This document shows positions 37,775-45,686 of a stretch of 64,000 nt of DNA, in pieces. The notes beneath the pieces were generated by a model that saw only the letters and a program-made list of their open reading frames with translations, was not told the origin of the DNA and searched no databases. The number at the start of each line of letters is the position of its first letter. Within the stretch, counting starts at the first letter, position 1. Source of the DNA: Deltaproteobacteria bacterium. GTDB taxonomy: Bacteria; Desulfobacterota; Binatia; UTPRO1. Position numbers and translations under genes: made by a program. The stretch lies in the NCBI GenBank assembly GCA_020848745.1, contig JADLHM010000098.1, forward strand, positions 143,185 to 207,184. The letters run 5' to 3'.

Positions 37775-37984
37775 ATGCCCCCCATCGATCCACAAGACGG
37801 CGAGCCCGGCCGCCGGGAAGACGATCGCGTCGCCGAGCGACCCGGCCGCGTCAGCATCGAGCGCAACGGACAAGAGTATCTGGTGACGATCAACGGCGCC
37901 GCGTTCGTGGCGTTGTCTCGCGCGCAGGCCGAAGGCATCGCGCGGCGAATGCGTGGCGGGACGCGGCCGCTGCGCGTGATCTGA
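37775..37984 (+). CDS. Small hypothetical protein downstream of operator D
   Basis: A 69-residue protein I do not recognise. The acidic/Arg-rich N-terminus leads to RVSIERNGQEYLVTINGAAF, an apparent beta hairpin, and then ALSRAQAEGIARRMRGGT, an amphipathic helix. No signal peptide or Cys. The ATG has no clear ribosome site. It gains credibility from operator site D 35 bases upstream and the regular codon use. Confidence 0.5.
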   Translation: MPPIDPQDGEPGRREDDRVAERPGRVSIERNGQEYLVTINGAAFVALSRAQAEGIARRMRGGTRPLRVI

Positions 37985-38070
37985 CGGGCGCCCGTCCTCA
38001 CCGGACCGCGGCCCGTCGGTGTGGCCGCCGCGAAGGAACCGCGCTATGAGGCGCGCGGGTCCAACTCCCC

Positions 38071-39822
38071 GTGACGCCGCCGAGCACCGACGCCCTGGCA
38101 CCTCCGTCCTTCTTCCGCGACGTGTGGCGGCTCGGGATGATTTACTGGCGCACGCGGGCGGCGCGCGCCGGCGCGGCGCTGCTGCTCCTGGCGATCGCCC
38201 TCGAGCTCGCCACCGTCTACAGCGCGGTCCTGGTCGCGCGCACGCAGGCCGCCGTGTTCGACGTCCTCCAGGATCGCGACGTCAAGGCGTTCCTCGGCGC
38301 GCTCGGCCTCCAGGCGGCGGCGATGCTCGGGACGATCCTGGCCGGGACCTTCCGCATCTACGTGCGCCAGATCCTCGAGGTGCGCTGGCGCCGCAAGATG
38401 ACGGCCGAGTACCTGCGGCGCTGGATGACGCCCGAGGCGTTCTGGCAGCTCGAGCTCCACGGCGCGGCGATGGACAACCCCGACCAGCGCATCGCCGAGG
38501 ACATCCGCGCCTACGTCGCGAGCGCGCTCGGGCTCTCGCTGTCGCTGCTGTCGAGCCTGGCGGCGCTGGCGTCGTTCGGCGGCATGCTGTGGGGCTTGTC
38601 GCGCGGCTGGCCGATCGCCCTGCCGACGGGCGACGTCTGCGTGCCGGGCTTCCTGATGTGGGTGGCGATCGGCTCCGCCGCCTTCGCGATGTGGATCACC
38701 CACGTCGTCGGCCGGAAGCTCGTGCCGATCAACTTCGACAAGCTGCGCTACGAGGCCGACTTCCGCTACGGCCTGGTGCGCTTCCGTGATCACGTGGAGT
38801 CGGTCGCGTTCAGCCGCGGCGAGGTGATCGAGCGCCGCCGCCTGCTGCAGCGCTTCGGCAGCATCGTCGAGAACTGGTGGCAGCTCATCCGCGCGCAGCG
38901 GAACCTCTCGCTGCTGACGCTCGGGCTCGGGCAGATGAACGGCGTCGTGCCGATGCTGCTCGCGGCGCCCGCGTATTTCGGGGGCCATCTCACGCTCGGC
39001 AAGATCACGCAGGTCGGGTTCGCGTACGGCCAGGTGTCGGGGGCGCTCAACTGGTTCGTGAACGCGTATCAGGAGATCGCGCAGTGGCGGGCGAGCATCC
39101 AGCGTCTCACGTCGTTCGCCGACGTCATGACGACGACCTCGCGCGAGCTCGCACACGCGAAGCGCCTGGAGGTCGAGCGTCGCGACGACCCGACGCTTCG
39201 CTTTCACGATGTCGTCCTCAACAGGCCCGACGGTCAGCCGCTCGTCCGCGCGGTCGGCTCGATCCGGCAAGGCGAGTCGATCACGCTCCTCGGTCCGACC
39301 GGCAGCGGCAAGACGACGCTCTTTCGCGCCCTCGCCGGCCTCTGGCCGTTCGGCGCCGGGCGGATCGAGATCCCGCGCGAGGCGCGGCTGCACTTCGTGC
39401 CGCCCCAGCCCTATTTCCCGGTCGGGAGTCTGCGCGTCGCTCTCACCTATCCCGATCTCGAGGTGCACTACTCCGACGAGGTCCTGCGCGAGGCGCTGCG
39501 GGTGATGGATCTCGGCTTCCTCGCGACGGCGCTCGACGACCAGGCCCAGTGGCACGTGCGGCTCTCGGTCGCCGAGCAGCAGCGGCTCTCGCTCGTGCGC
39601 GTGCTCGTGAAGACGCCGGACTGGCTCTTCCTCGACGAGGCGACCTCGGCGCTCGACGAGGCGATGGAGGCGAAGGTCTACGGCATCCTGCGCGCGTACC
39701 TGCCGCACGCGACGCTCCTCTCGATCGCGCACCGGCCTTCGGTCGCGGCGCTGCACGACCGCCGCTGGAAGCTGGTGCCCGGCGACGACGGCGTCGGGTT
39801 GGTGGTGGTCGACGACGGATGA
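38071..39822 (+). CDS. SbmA/BacA-type ABC transporter with fused ATPase (YddA-like)
   Basis: A 583-residue fused permease-ATPase of the inner membrane. Residues about 15-340 contain the SbmA/BacA-like membrane domain, with the characteristic RWRRKMTAEYLRRWM, then NPDQRIAEDIR, then FRYGLVRFRDHVESVAF. The ATPase domain has Walker A GPTGSGKTT (about 408), signature LSVAEQQR (about 498, LSxxEQQR as usual in this family) and Walker B WLFLDEATSALDE (about 520). Family members import peptides or vitamin B12, or act on very long chain fatty acids. Because the radical SAM neighbour is B12-type, cobalamin uptake is a tempting but unproven role. GTG start. Confidence 0.88.
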   Translation: MTPPSTDALAPPSFFRDVWRLGMIYWRTRAARAGAALLLLAIALELATVYSAVLVARTQAAVFDVLQDRDVKAFLGALGLQAAAMLGTILAGTFRIYVRQILEVRWRRKMTAEYLRRWMTPEAFWQLELHGAAMDNPDQRIAEDIRAYVASALGLSLSLLSSLAALASFGGMLWGLSRGWPIALPTGDVCVPGFLMWVAIGSAAFAMWITHVVGRKLVPINFDKLRYEADFRYGLVRFRDHVESVAFSRGEVIERRRLLQRFGSIVENWWQLIRAQRNLSLLTLGLGQMNGVVPMLLAAPAYFGGHLTLGKITQVGFAYGQVSGALNWFVNAYQEIAQWRASIQRLTSFADVMTTTSRELAHAKRLEVERRDDPTLRFHDVVLNRPDGQPLVRAVGSIRQGESITLLGPTGSGKTTLFRALAGLWPFGAGRIEIPREARLHFVPPQPYFPVGSLRVALTYPDLEVHYSDEVLREALRVMDLGFLATALDDQAQWHVRLSVAEQQRLSLVRVLVKTPDWLFLDEATSALDEAMEAKVYGILRAYLPHATLLSIAHRPSVAALHDRRWKLVPGDDGVGLVVVDDG

Positions 39823-39835
39823 CGATGCCGCGCCG

Positions 39836-40189
39836 TCAGTACGCGACGAGCGCCTCGAGGTCGCCCGTCGCCTCGTTCCGCGCGACCACGAGACGCGACA
39901 TGCAGGGCATGCAGTACACGCGGTCGCCCGGGAGGAGCGTGCGGCTCGAGCGGATCACGACCTTGCAGACGGGGCAGATGACCTCGTTCGGCGCGAGCCG
40001 GTCGCCGGCGCCCTTCCACTTGCGGTAGAAGCGCCGGTACTTCTTCGGGACCTCGTCGAAGCCGCTGTCGTCGAGGACGAAGCGCTGGCGCTCGCCCTTC
40101 GGATCGTTGGCGGCGGGGCTGCCCGCGGCCGGCTCGCCTTCGTCGCCGTCGATCCCGGCGGCGCGGCCGTCTTCGAGGCCGTGGCTCAT
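39836..40189 (-). CDS. Zinc-ribbon protein of the diiron operon
   Basis: A 117-residue soluble protein. The N-terminal 50 residues are low-complexity and acidic. The second half has VPKKYRRFYRKWKGAGD and two CxxC knuckles (CPVC near 72 and CMPC near 93), so a single zinc ribbon is likely. It is the third gene of an operon with two ferritin-like diiron proteins and overlaps the second by 4 bases. A role as their partner or metal chaperone is inferred from position only. Confidence 0.7.
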   Translation of the reverse strand: MSHGLEDGRAAGIDGDEGEPAAGSPAANDPKGERQRFVLDDSGFDEVPKKYRRFYRKWKGAGDRLAPNEVICPVCKVVIRSSRTLLPGDRVYCMPCMSRLVVARNEATGDLEALVAY

Positions 40190-40953
40190 GATCCGAACCC
40201 CAGGCGCTCGACCGACTCGAGATAGATCCGGCCGAGGCGCTCGTTCTCGTCGCGCGGCATGCCGAGCGTCCGCACGGTCTCCTCGAGCGACTCGAGTACG
40301 AGGTGATCGAGCTCCTGCTTGATCCGGCCGATGCGGGCGCGGATGTGCGGCGACGCGGCGACGCGCCGCCCGAGCTCGTTCTCGCCGAAGCCCATGTGGC
40401 GGCGCTCGTCCTTCACGACCCCGCGCAGGATCTCGGCGGTCACCGGGTCGGCCTCGCGCGCGTGGTCCTGGAAGACGGCGAACTCGAGCGACTCGAGGAT
40501 GACGTTCTGCGCGAAGATCGCGGCTTCCCAGTCCTTGCCCGCGACGAGTTCGAGGAGGCGCCGGCGGAACGTCTGGAGGCTCCGGCCGGCGCGCCGGTCG
40601 ACCTCGGCCTCGGGATCGGCGACGCCGAGCTCGCGCATGCGATGGTAGAAGACCTCGAGGTGGCGGCCCTCGTCGGCCACCTGGGTCGCGAGGAACACCT
40701 TGGCGAGCCGATTGGGCGCGATCACGATGAGCCCGCTCGCGCCTTCGAGTGCCGCCGACTCGCCGACGCAGTAGTTGCAGAGGACCGTGATCAGGCGATC
40801 ACGGTCCTCCGCCGCCATGGGCGCATCGACCGTTTCGGGCCGGTGTCCCCAGGTCGTACCGGACAGATAGCCCTCGACCGCCTGGAACCAGAACTCGAAG
40901 GAGTGCACCTCCTCGTAGAAGCTCTGGGGATCGAGGTCGTGGACGTCGCTCAC
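40186..40953 (-). CDS. Ferritin-like diiron protein, second copy
   Basis: A 255-residue helical protein with the paired metal-binding signature of class I diiron carboxylate proteins. A Glu is in GESAALEGASG with an ExxH in VADEGRHLEVF (helices 1-2), and a second set is in NVILESLEFAVF and VKDERRHMGFGEN. It is clearly related to the gene upstream (same HMGFGEN-type closing motif). Family proteins include ribonucleotide-reductase-like subunits and AurF-like N-oxygenases; the substrate cannot be told. It overlaps both neighbours by 4 bases. Confidence 0.8.
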   Translation of the reverse strand: MSDVHDLDPQSFYEEVHSFEFWFQAVEGYLSGTTWGHRPETVDAPMAAEDRDRLITVLCNYCVGESAALEGASGLIVIAPNRLAKVFLATQVADEGRHLEVFYHRMRELGVADPEAEVDRRAGRSLQTFRRRLLELVAGKDWEAAIFAQNVILESLEFAVFQDHAREADPVTAEILRGVVKDERRHMGFGENELGRRVAASPHIRARIGRIKQELDHLVLESLEETVRTLGMPRDENERLGRIYLESVERLGFGS

Positions 40954-41822
40954 GGGTGCGCGGGCGTCTGGTACTCGAGGCCGATGCGGCCGAGGCGGGT
41001 CTTGAACTCCTTCAGGACCGTGGCCGCCAGGAGATCCTCCATCTCCTCGGGTGTCATCGCGCCGAGGTCGGCGCCCTGGAAGCGCGCGTGGCTGCGCTCC
41101 TGACCGATGCGCTCGAGCTCCGCGACGGCCTGCGTGTTGCGGAAGGCGTCGGCGAACGTCGCGAGCATGAAGTACGACATGTCCTTCTGCATCTTCTCGA
41201 TGTCCGGGCGGCGTTCCGGACTATCCTTGATGAGCGAGCCGATGCGGTTCTCGCCGAAGCCCACGTGGCGCCGCTCGTCGGCGATCGTGCCGGAGAGCGT
41301 GTGCGCGAACTTCGGGTTCATCTCCTCGTTCATCGCGTGCATCATCTCGAAGACGCTGAAGGCCATGCCCTCGAGGACGATGTTCTGGCCGACGACGCCG
41401 GCGATGAAGTCCTTCTTGTCGACCTTCTCGAGGAGCACGCCCGCGAACTTCACGAGGTTCGGGTTCGCGTACCGCGTGAGGGTCGACTCGAGGTCGTCTT
41501 TGCGGACGCCGAGGTCGTAGAGGCGCTGCGTGAAGATCTCGACGTGGCGAGCCTCGTCGAGGGTCTGGGTCGCGAGGAAGCGCTTGCTCGCCTCGTCGGG
41601 CGCGCTGTTGATGAGGCCCGAGGAGGCGGCGAGCGCGCAGCGCTCACCCACGACCAGCTGCACCGTCGTGCGGATGGCGTCCTCGTGCAGGACCGGGTTG
41701 CTCTTGAGCAACTCGATTTCCTGTTCGCCCGGTTTGTGACCGTAGACGGTTCCTTCGAGGTAGCCCTGCGGGCAGGACTCGAGCCAGTTCTGGATCGAAT
41801 ACGCGGAAAGGAAATCAGCCAT
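40950..41822 (-). CDS. Ferritin-like diiron protein, first copy
   Basis: A 290-residue paralogue of the next gene and first of the three-gene operon. The ATG at 41822 has AAGGAG at the right distance; open frame further upstream is rejected. Diiron ligands are expected at Glu of VGERCALAASS, ExxH in LDEARHVEIF, Glu of VLEGMAFSVF and ExxH in IADERRHVGFGEN. The N-terminal segment (AYSIQNWLESCPQG) is shared with the paralogue in modified form. Two adjacent paralogues suggest a heterodimeric oxidase or oxygenase, or a redundant pair. The upstream region faces the NnrS gene and holds strong inverted repeats. Confidence 0.8.
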   Translation of the reverse strand: MADFLSAYSIQNWLESCPQGYLEGTVYGHKPGEQEIELLKSNPVLHEDAIRTTVQLVVGERCALAASSGLINSAPDEASKRFLATQTLDEARHVEIFTQRLYDLGVRKDDLESTLTRYANPNLVKFAGVLLEKVDKKDFIAGVVGQNIVLEGMAFSVFEMMHAMNEEMNPKFAHTLSGTIADERRHVGFGENRIGSLIKDSPERRPDIEKMQKDMSYFMLATFADAFRNTQAVAELERIGQERSHARFQGADLGAMTPEEMEDLLAATVLKEFKTRLGRIGLEYQTPAHP

Positions 41823-41973
41823 GGATCGCTCCTTGTTCAACGGCGGGGATTCGCCCGCTCGGAGAGGAGCAAGGCGCGTGCCCGGAACGCCCGCCCGCGC
41901 GCGGCCGGAGCCGAGGCGCTTTCCCATCGTCGGCGAGCGCCCCAGTCTCTCGCCCCGGAATCCGGGCGCGGGC

Positions 41974-41995
41974 CGCTTCCCAAACTTGGGAAGCG
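41974..41995. promoter_or_regulatory. Perfect inverted repeat in the diiron/NnrS divergent region
   Basis: CGCTTCCCAA-AC-TTGGGAAGCG, 10-bp arms with a 2-base centre, between the start of the diiron operon (41822) and the NnrS gene (42074). A second small repeat, CCCGGA-A-TCCGGG (41954-41966), lies next to it. It could be an operator for either operon. Confidence 0.4.
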
Positions 41996-42073
41996 CGCCG
42001 GTCCGGCCTCGCGCCGCCACAATGATGCGCTTCTCATCTTCGGGGTGGTACGGCGGCTGCAAGGTCGGCGGGC

Positions 42074-43792
42074 ATGCAGTGCGGTGGACCGCCGATGATG
42101 CCCGTCCTTTCCGCGCCGCCGGCGCCGGTCGCCTGGCGGCGCGAGCCGTTCCGTCTCTTCTTCCCGGTCGCCGTCGTTCTCGGCGCGATCGGCGTCGGGC
42201 ACTGGCTCTTCTACGCGACCGGTATCACCACGACCTACTCCGGCTTCCTTCACGGCCAGGTCATGACCCAGGCCTTCATGATGGCGCTCGCCGTCGGTTT
42301 CCTGATGACGGCGGTGCCGCGGCGGACGCAGTCGGCGCCCCCCGCGGCGTTGGAGATGGCCTGCGCGCTCGCCGCGCTCGTCATCGTGACGGCGGCGGCG
42401 CTCGCGGGCCGCTGGGCGCTGGCCCAGCTCGCCTACGCGGCGCTCTTCCTCGTGCTGCTGCAGTTCGCGGTGCGCCGCTTCCTCGGTCACGGCGCGGCCC
42501 GCCGGCCACCGGCGTCGTTCGTGCTCGTGCCGATCGCGGTCGCGCACGGGCTCGCGGGCGCGCTGCTCATCGCGCTCGCGACGCGTCCGGGAACCTCGCC
42601 CGTGGTGCTCGCGCTCGGACGCCTCTTCGTCGAGCAGGGCGTCTTCCTCTGCCTCGCGGTCGGGGTCGGGAGTCTGGTGCTGCCGCTGATGGCCGGTGAG
42701 CCGCCGCCGGCGGATCTCGGGAGCTCGCCGCGCGAGCGCGCGAAGCTCGCGGCCTACGCGCTCCTCGGCGCCGCGCTCTGCGCCTCGATGGTGGTGGAAG
42801 CGGCCGGCTGGGTGCGGCTCGGTCCGCTCTGCCGCGCCGCCGTCGTCGTCGGCGGCCTCGTGCTCGGCGGCGGCGCCGCGCGTCTCCCGAAGAAGCCTGG
42901 CCTGCACCGCCGCCTCGTCTGGCTCGCGGTGTGGCTCATGCCGGTCGGCCTCGTCGGTGCGGCGCTCGCGCCCGACCTCCGCATTGCGATGCTGCACGTG
43001 CTGTTCATCGGCGGCTTCTCGCTCATGGGATTCGGGGTCGCGACCCACGTCTCGCTGAACCACCTCGACCTCGAGCGCCTAGCGCTCGGCCGGCCGCCGG
43101 CGGTCGTGGCGCTCGGCCTCTGCATGGTGCTCGCGATGCTCGCGCGCGTCGGCGCCGACTTCTCGGAAGGCTACTTCGATCACCTGGCGTGGGCCGCCGC
43201 GCTCTGGATCGTCGGCGCGGGCGCCTGGCTCGCCTTCCTCGGACCGCGGCTCCTCGGCCGCGCGCCGCGCGCGGCGCCGATGCCGGCCCACGCGCTCGGT
43301 CCGGTCGCGGCGTATCTGGTCGCCGACCACGAGCGGCTCGACGCGCTGCTCGCCCGCACGGTCCGGCATCCGGACGCGCTGGACCCGGTCGCGTACGATC
43401 GCTTCCGGCGCGGGCTCCTCCGTCACATCGGCATGGAGGAGAAGATCCTCCTGCCGGCGGCGCAGCGCCGGCGCGGCGGGGAGCCGCTTCCCGAGGCCGC
43501 GCGGCTGCGGAGCGACCACGGGGCGCTCGCCGCGCTCCTCGTGCCGCGTCCGACGCCCGCGATCATCGCGGCGATCCGCCACGTCATCGCCGCCCACAAC
43601 GTGCTCGAGGAAGAGCCGCGCGGCGTCTACGCGGTGTGCGAGGCGCTCGTCGGCGATGCGGGCGAGGCGCTCGCCGCCGCGCTCCGCGACGCGCCCGAGG
43701 TGCCGGTGCACGCTCCGGTCGACGACGTGCGCGTGCTCGACGCCACGCGGCGCGCGCTCGCGCGCGCCGGATACGACCCGGCGCTCGTATGA
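42074..43792 (+). CDS. NnrS-family membrane protein fused to a hemerythrin domain
   Basis: A 572-residue protein. Residues about 25-400 contain roughly ten to twelve hydrophobic segments with the NnrS-like stretch LHGQVMTQAFMMALAVGFL followed by TAVPRRTQ; NnrS is a haem- and copper-containing protein linked to NO stress and denitrification. Residues about 413-560 form a hemerythrin-like four-helix domain with DHERLD, HIGMEEKILLP, RSDHGAL and HNVLEEE, which supply the diiron His/Glu set. The fusion suggests an NO or O2 sensing or trapping role at the membrane. ATG at 42074 or the later ATGs at 42095/42098 are possible. It starts the denitrification island. Confidence 0.85.
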   Translation: MQCGGPPMMPVLSAPPAPVAWRREPFRLFFPVAVVLGAIGVGHWLFYATGITTTYSGFLHGQVMTQAFMMALAVGFLMTAVPRRTQSAPPAALEMACALAALVIVTAAALAGRWALAQLAYAALFLVLLQFAVRRFLGHGAARRPPASFVLVPIAVAHGLAGALLIALATRPGTSPVVLALGRLFVEQGVFLCLAVGVGSLVLPLMAGEPPPADLGSSPRERAKLAAYALLGAALCASMVVEAAGWVRLGPLCRAAVVVGGLVLGGGAARLPKKPGLHRRLVWLAVWLMPVGLVGAALAPDLRIAMLHVLFIGGFSLMGFGVATHVSLNHLDLERLALGRPPAVVALGLCMVLAMLARVGADFSEGYFDHLAWAAALWIVGAGAWLAFLGPRLLGRAPRAAPMPAHALGPVAAYLVADHERLDALLARTVRHPDALDPVAYDRFRRGLLRHIGMEEKILLPAAQRRRGGEPLPEAARLRSDHGALAALLVPRPTPAIIAAIRHVIAAHNVLEEEPRGVYAVCEALVGDAGEALAAALRDAPEVPVHAPVDDVRVLDATRRALARAGYDPALV

Positions 43793-43830
43793 GGCACGCG
43801 GTGACGTACGCGGAGCCGGCGGCGGCTCCT

Positions 43831-44496
43831 TCAGTCCTCGCCCGCGGCGAGTTCGCGCAACATGCCGACGTCGGCGAGGGCGAGGGCGTGCCGCGCCGAG
43901 CGTACGACGCCGGCCTTGTGCCACTTGCTGGTGATGCGGATCGCCGTCTCGACGGTCGTGCCGACCATGTCGGCGAGCTCCTGGCGCGTGACCGGGAGCA
44001 CCGTCACGCCGTCTTCCGTGTGGCCGATCTTCGTCGTGAGCGCGAGGAGCACGCGCGCGAGCCGCTGCTCGACGGGCTCGAGCGCGACCGACTGCAGGCG
44101 CTCGTGGGCGCTGCGGAGCCGTGTCGTCGCGAGCGCCAGGATCGCCGAGCGCAGCGTCGGGTGGCGCTGGCAGATCTCGCGGACGAGCTTCGCGGGTACG
44201 CGCCAGGCCGTGCTCGGCTCGACGGCGATCGCCGAGGCGGGGTAGGGGCGATCCTCGAGCGCGACGACGGCGCCGAAGAACTCGCCCGGCGGGATCACCT
44301 CGAGCACGATCTCGCGGCCGCTCGGCCCGGCCTTCACGATGTGGACGAGCCCCTCGCGCACGGCCCACACGTGGGTCGACGGCTGGTCCTGGGAGAAGGC
44401 GATCGCGCCCTTCGGGAGCGCGACCTCGCGCGCCGCGGCCTTCACGAGCGCCCGCTCGCTCGGCGGCAGGGTCCGGAAGCCGGGGAGCTCCTCCAT
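43831..44496 (-). CDS. Crp/Fnr-family regulator (DNR/NnrR-like)
   Basis: A 221-residue regulator. The cNMP-type sensor domain (about 15-130) contains GREIVLEVIPPGEFFGAVV, and a long dimerisation helix leads to the C-terminal winged helix (PVTRQELADMVGTTVETAIR, about 160-185). No N-terminal Cys cluster is present, so it is not an FNR-type iron-sulphur O2 sensor; a DNR/NnrR-like NO sensor fits best, given that nor, nir and hemerythrin genes surround it. It diverges from the hemerythrin gene over a 69-base region holding a perfect CRP-type box, which suggests it controls both and itself. Confidence 0.85.
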   Translation of the reverse strand: MEELPGFRTLPPSERALVKAAAREVALPKGAIAFSQDQPSTHVWAVREGLVHIVKAGPSGREIVLEVIPPGEFFGAVVALEDRPYPASAIAVEPSTAWRVPAKLVREICQRHPTLRSAILALATTRLRSAHERLQSVALEPVEQRLARVLLALTTKIGHTEDGVTVLPVTRQELADMVGTTVETAIRITSKWHKAGVVRSARHALALADVGMLRELAAGED

Positions 44497-44514
44497 CCGG
44501 CCCGTTCTCTAACC

Positions 44515-44534
44515 TGTATGAGGCGAGTCATACA
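44515..44534. promoter_or_regulatory. CRP/FNR-type box, hemerythrin-regulator intergenic region
   Basis: TGTATGA-GGCGAG-TCATACA, perfect 7-bp arms with the 6-base spacer typical of CRP-family sites (TGTGA-N6-TCACA). It is centred between the regulator start (44496) and the hemerythrin start (44566). Likely target of the regulator itself. Confidence 0.65.
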
Positions 44535-44565
44535 ACGCGGCGGCGCGGCGACCGATGGTCCGCGC

Positions 44566-44961
44566 ATGGAAGAGACCATCGCTTTGTTGTTGCGGCAGCA
44601 CGACGAGCTGCTCGCGTGCCTCGACGCGACCGCGCGGGAGCTCGCGGCCCTCACGGCGCCGCTCGCCCGGTTCGTGACCCGTCTCGAGGCCGAGCTCGAC
44701 GGGCATTTCACGGTCGAGGAGCAGACGCTGTTTCCGAAGCTCGCCGCGTCCGCGGACGTGACGCCGGGGACGATCGCGCTCGTCCTCGACGAGCACGCCG
44801 CTGTCCGTGCCCGCACGCGCGCGCTCGCCGAGGCCGTCGACCACGGCAGCGTCGCGCAGCGGGTGGCCGCCGCGGAGTCGTTGATCGACCTGCTCCGCGC
44901 CCACGTCGCCAAAGAGGACGCGATGCTGCTCGCCGTCGCGGCCGCGATTCCGAATCTCTGA
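44566..44961 (+). CDS. Hemerythrin-like protein
   Basis: A 131-residue diiron protein of the hemerythrin HHE family. Iron ligands are visible in LLRQHDELLACL, ELDGHFTVEEQTLFP, LDEHAAVRART and LRAHVAKEDAMLL. It may bind NO or O2 or hold iron for repair of NO-damaged centres. The ATG at 44566 is used; an in-frame ATG at 44518 would put the operator inside the gene, which is unlikely. It leads the nor operon: norC starts 12 bases after its stop. Expression is probably controlled through the adjacent CRP-type box. Confidence 0.85.
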   Translation: MEETIALLLRQHDELLACLDATARELAALTAPLARFVTRLEAELDGHFTVEEQTLFPKLAASADVTPGTIALVLDEHAAVRARTRALAEAVDHGSVAQRVAAAESLIDLLRAHVAKEDAMLLAVAAAIPNL

Positions 44962-44972
44962 GGGAGGTGTCG

Positions 44973-45686
44973 ATGCTTTCGAAATCCGCTGCTCGCGCGT
45001 TCTTTCTGGTGGGCACCGCCGTGTGCTCGCTCGCCTTCGTCGGCCTCACGGTCGATACGTTCGGCCGGATCCCCGCGCAGACGCACTCCGACGCGATCAC
45101 CCCCGAGGTCGCGCGCGGCAAGGTGCTCTGGGAGGCCCACAACTGCATGGGGTGCCACACCATCTTCGGCGAGGGAGCCTACTACGCGCCGGAGCTCACC
45201 AAGGTCTACGAACGGCGCGGCCCCGACTTCATCCGCGCCATGCTGCGCGATCCGGAGGCGATGTATCCGGGGCAGCGCCGCATGCAGAACTACCATTTCG
45301 ACGACGGCGAGATCGAAGACCTGCTCGCCTTCCTCACGTGGAGCGGCCGGGTCGACCTGAACGGCTTCCCGCCGAAACCGACGTTGATGCCGATCGCGGT
45401 GCCCGAGTCCGGGAAGGACGGCGCGGTCGCGACCAGCGTCGATCGGCCGCAGATCTTCAACCAGCTCTGCGTCGCCTGCCATGTGCTCGGCGGGCAGGGC
45501 GGCACGGTCGGGCCGGCGCTCGACGGCATCGGCGCGCGGCGCGACGCCGCGTATCTCCACGACTGGCTGACCGACCCGCGCGCCGTGAAGGCGGACGCCC
45601 GCATGCCGAAGCTGCCGCTCACGCCGGGGCAGGTCGACGAGCTCGTCGCATTCCTTTCGCACCTCAAGACTGGAGGGACGCCGTGA
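44973..45686 (+). CDS. norC: Nitric oxide reductase cytochrome c subunit, diheme form
   Basis: A 237-residue subunit of cytochrome-c-dependent NO reductase. One N-terminal membrane anchor (about 10-30) is followed by the NorC haem motif in HNCMGCHTIFGEGAYYAPEL (about 56-75), the family hallmark. A second c-type haem motif CVACH (about 166) lies in an added C-terminal cytochrome domain. Typical NorC has about 150 residues and one haem, so this is an elongated version. The AGGGAGG ribosome site is good, and the stop overlaps the GTG of norB. Electrons pass through it to the NorB haems. Confidence 0.93.
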   Translation: MLSKSAARAFFLVGTAVCSLAFVGLTVDTFGRIPAQTHSDAITPEVARGKVLWEAHNCMGCHTIFGEGAYYAPELTKVYERRGPDFIRAMLRDPEAMYPGQRRMQNYHFDDGEIEDLLAFLTWSGRVDLNGFPPKPTLMPIAVPESGKDGAVATSVDRPQIFNQLCVACHVLGGQGGTVGPALDGIGARRDAAYLHDWLTDPRAVKADARMPKLPLTPGQVDELVAFLSHLKTGGTP

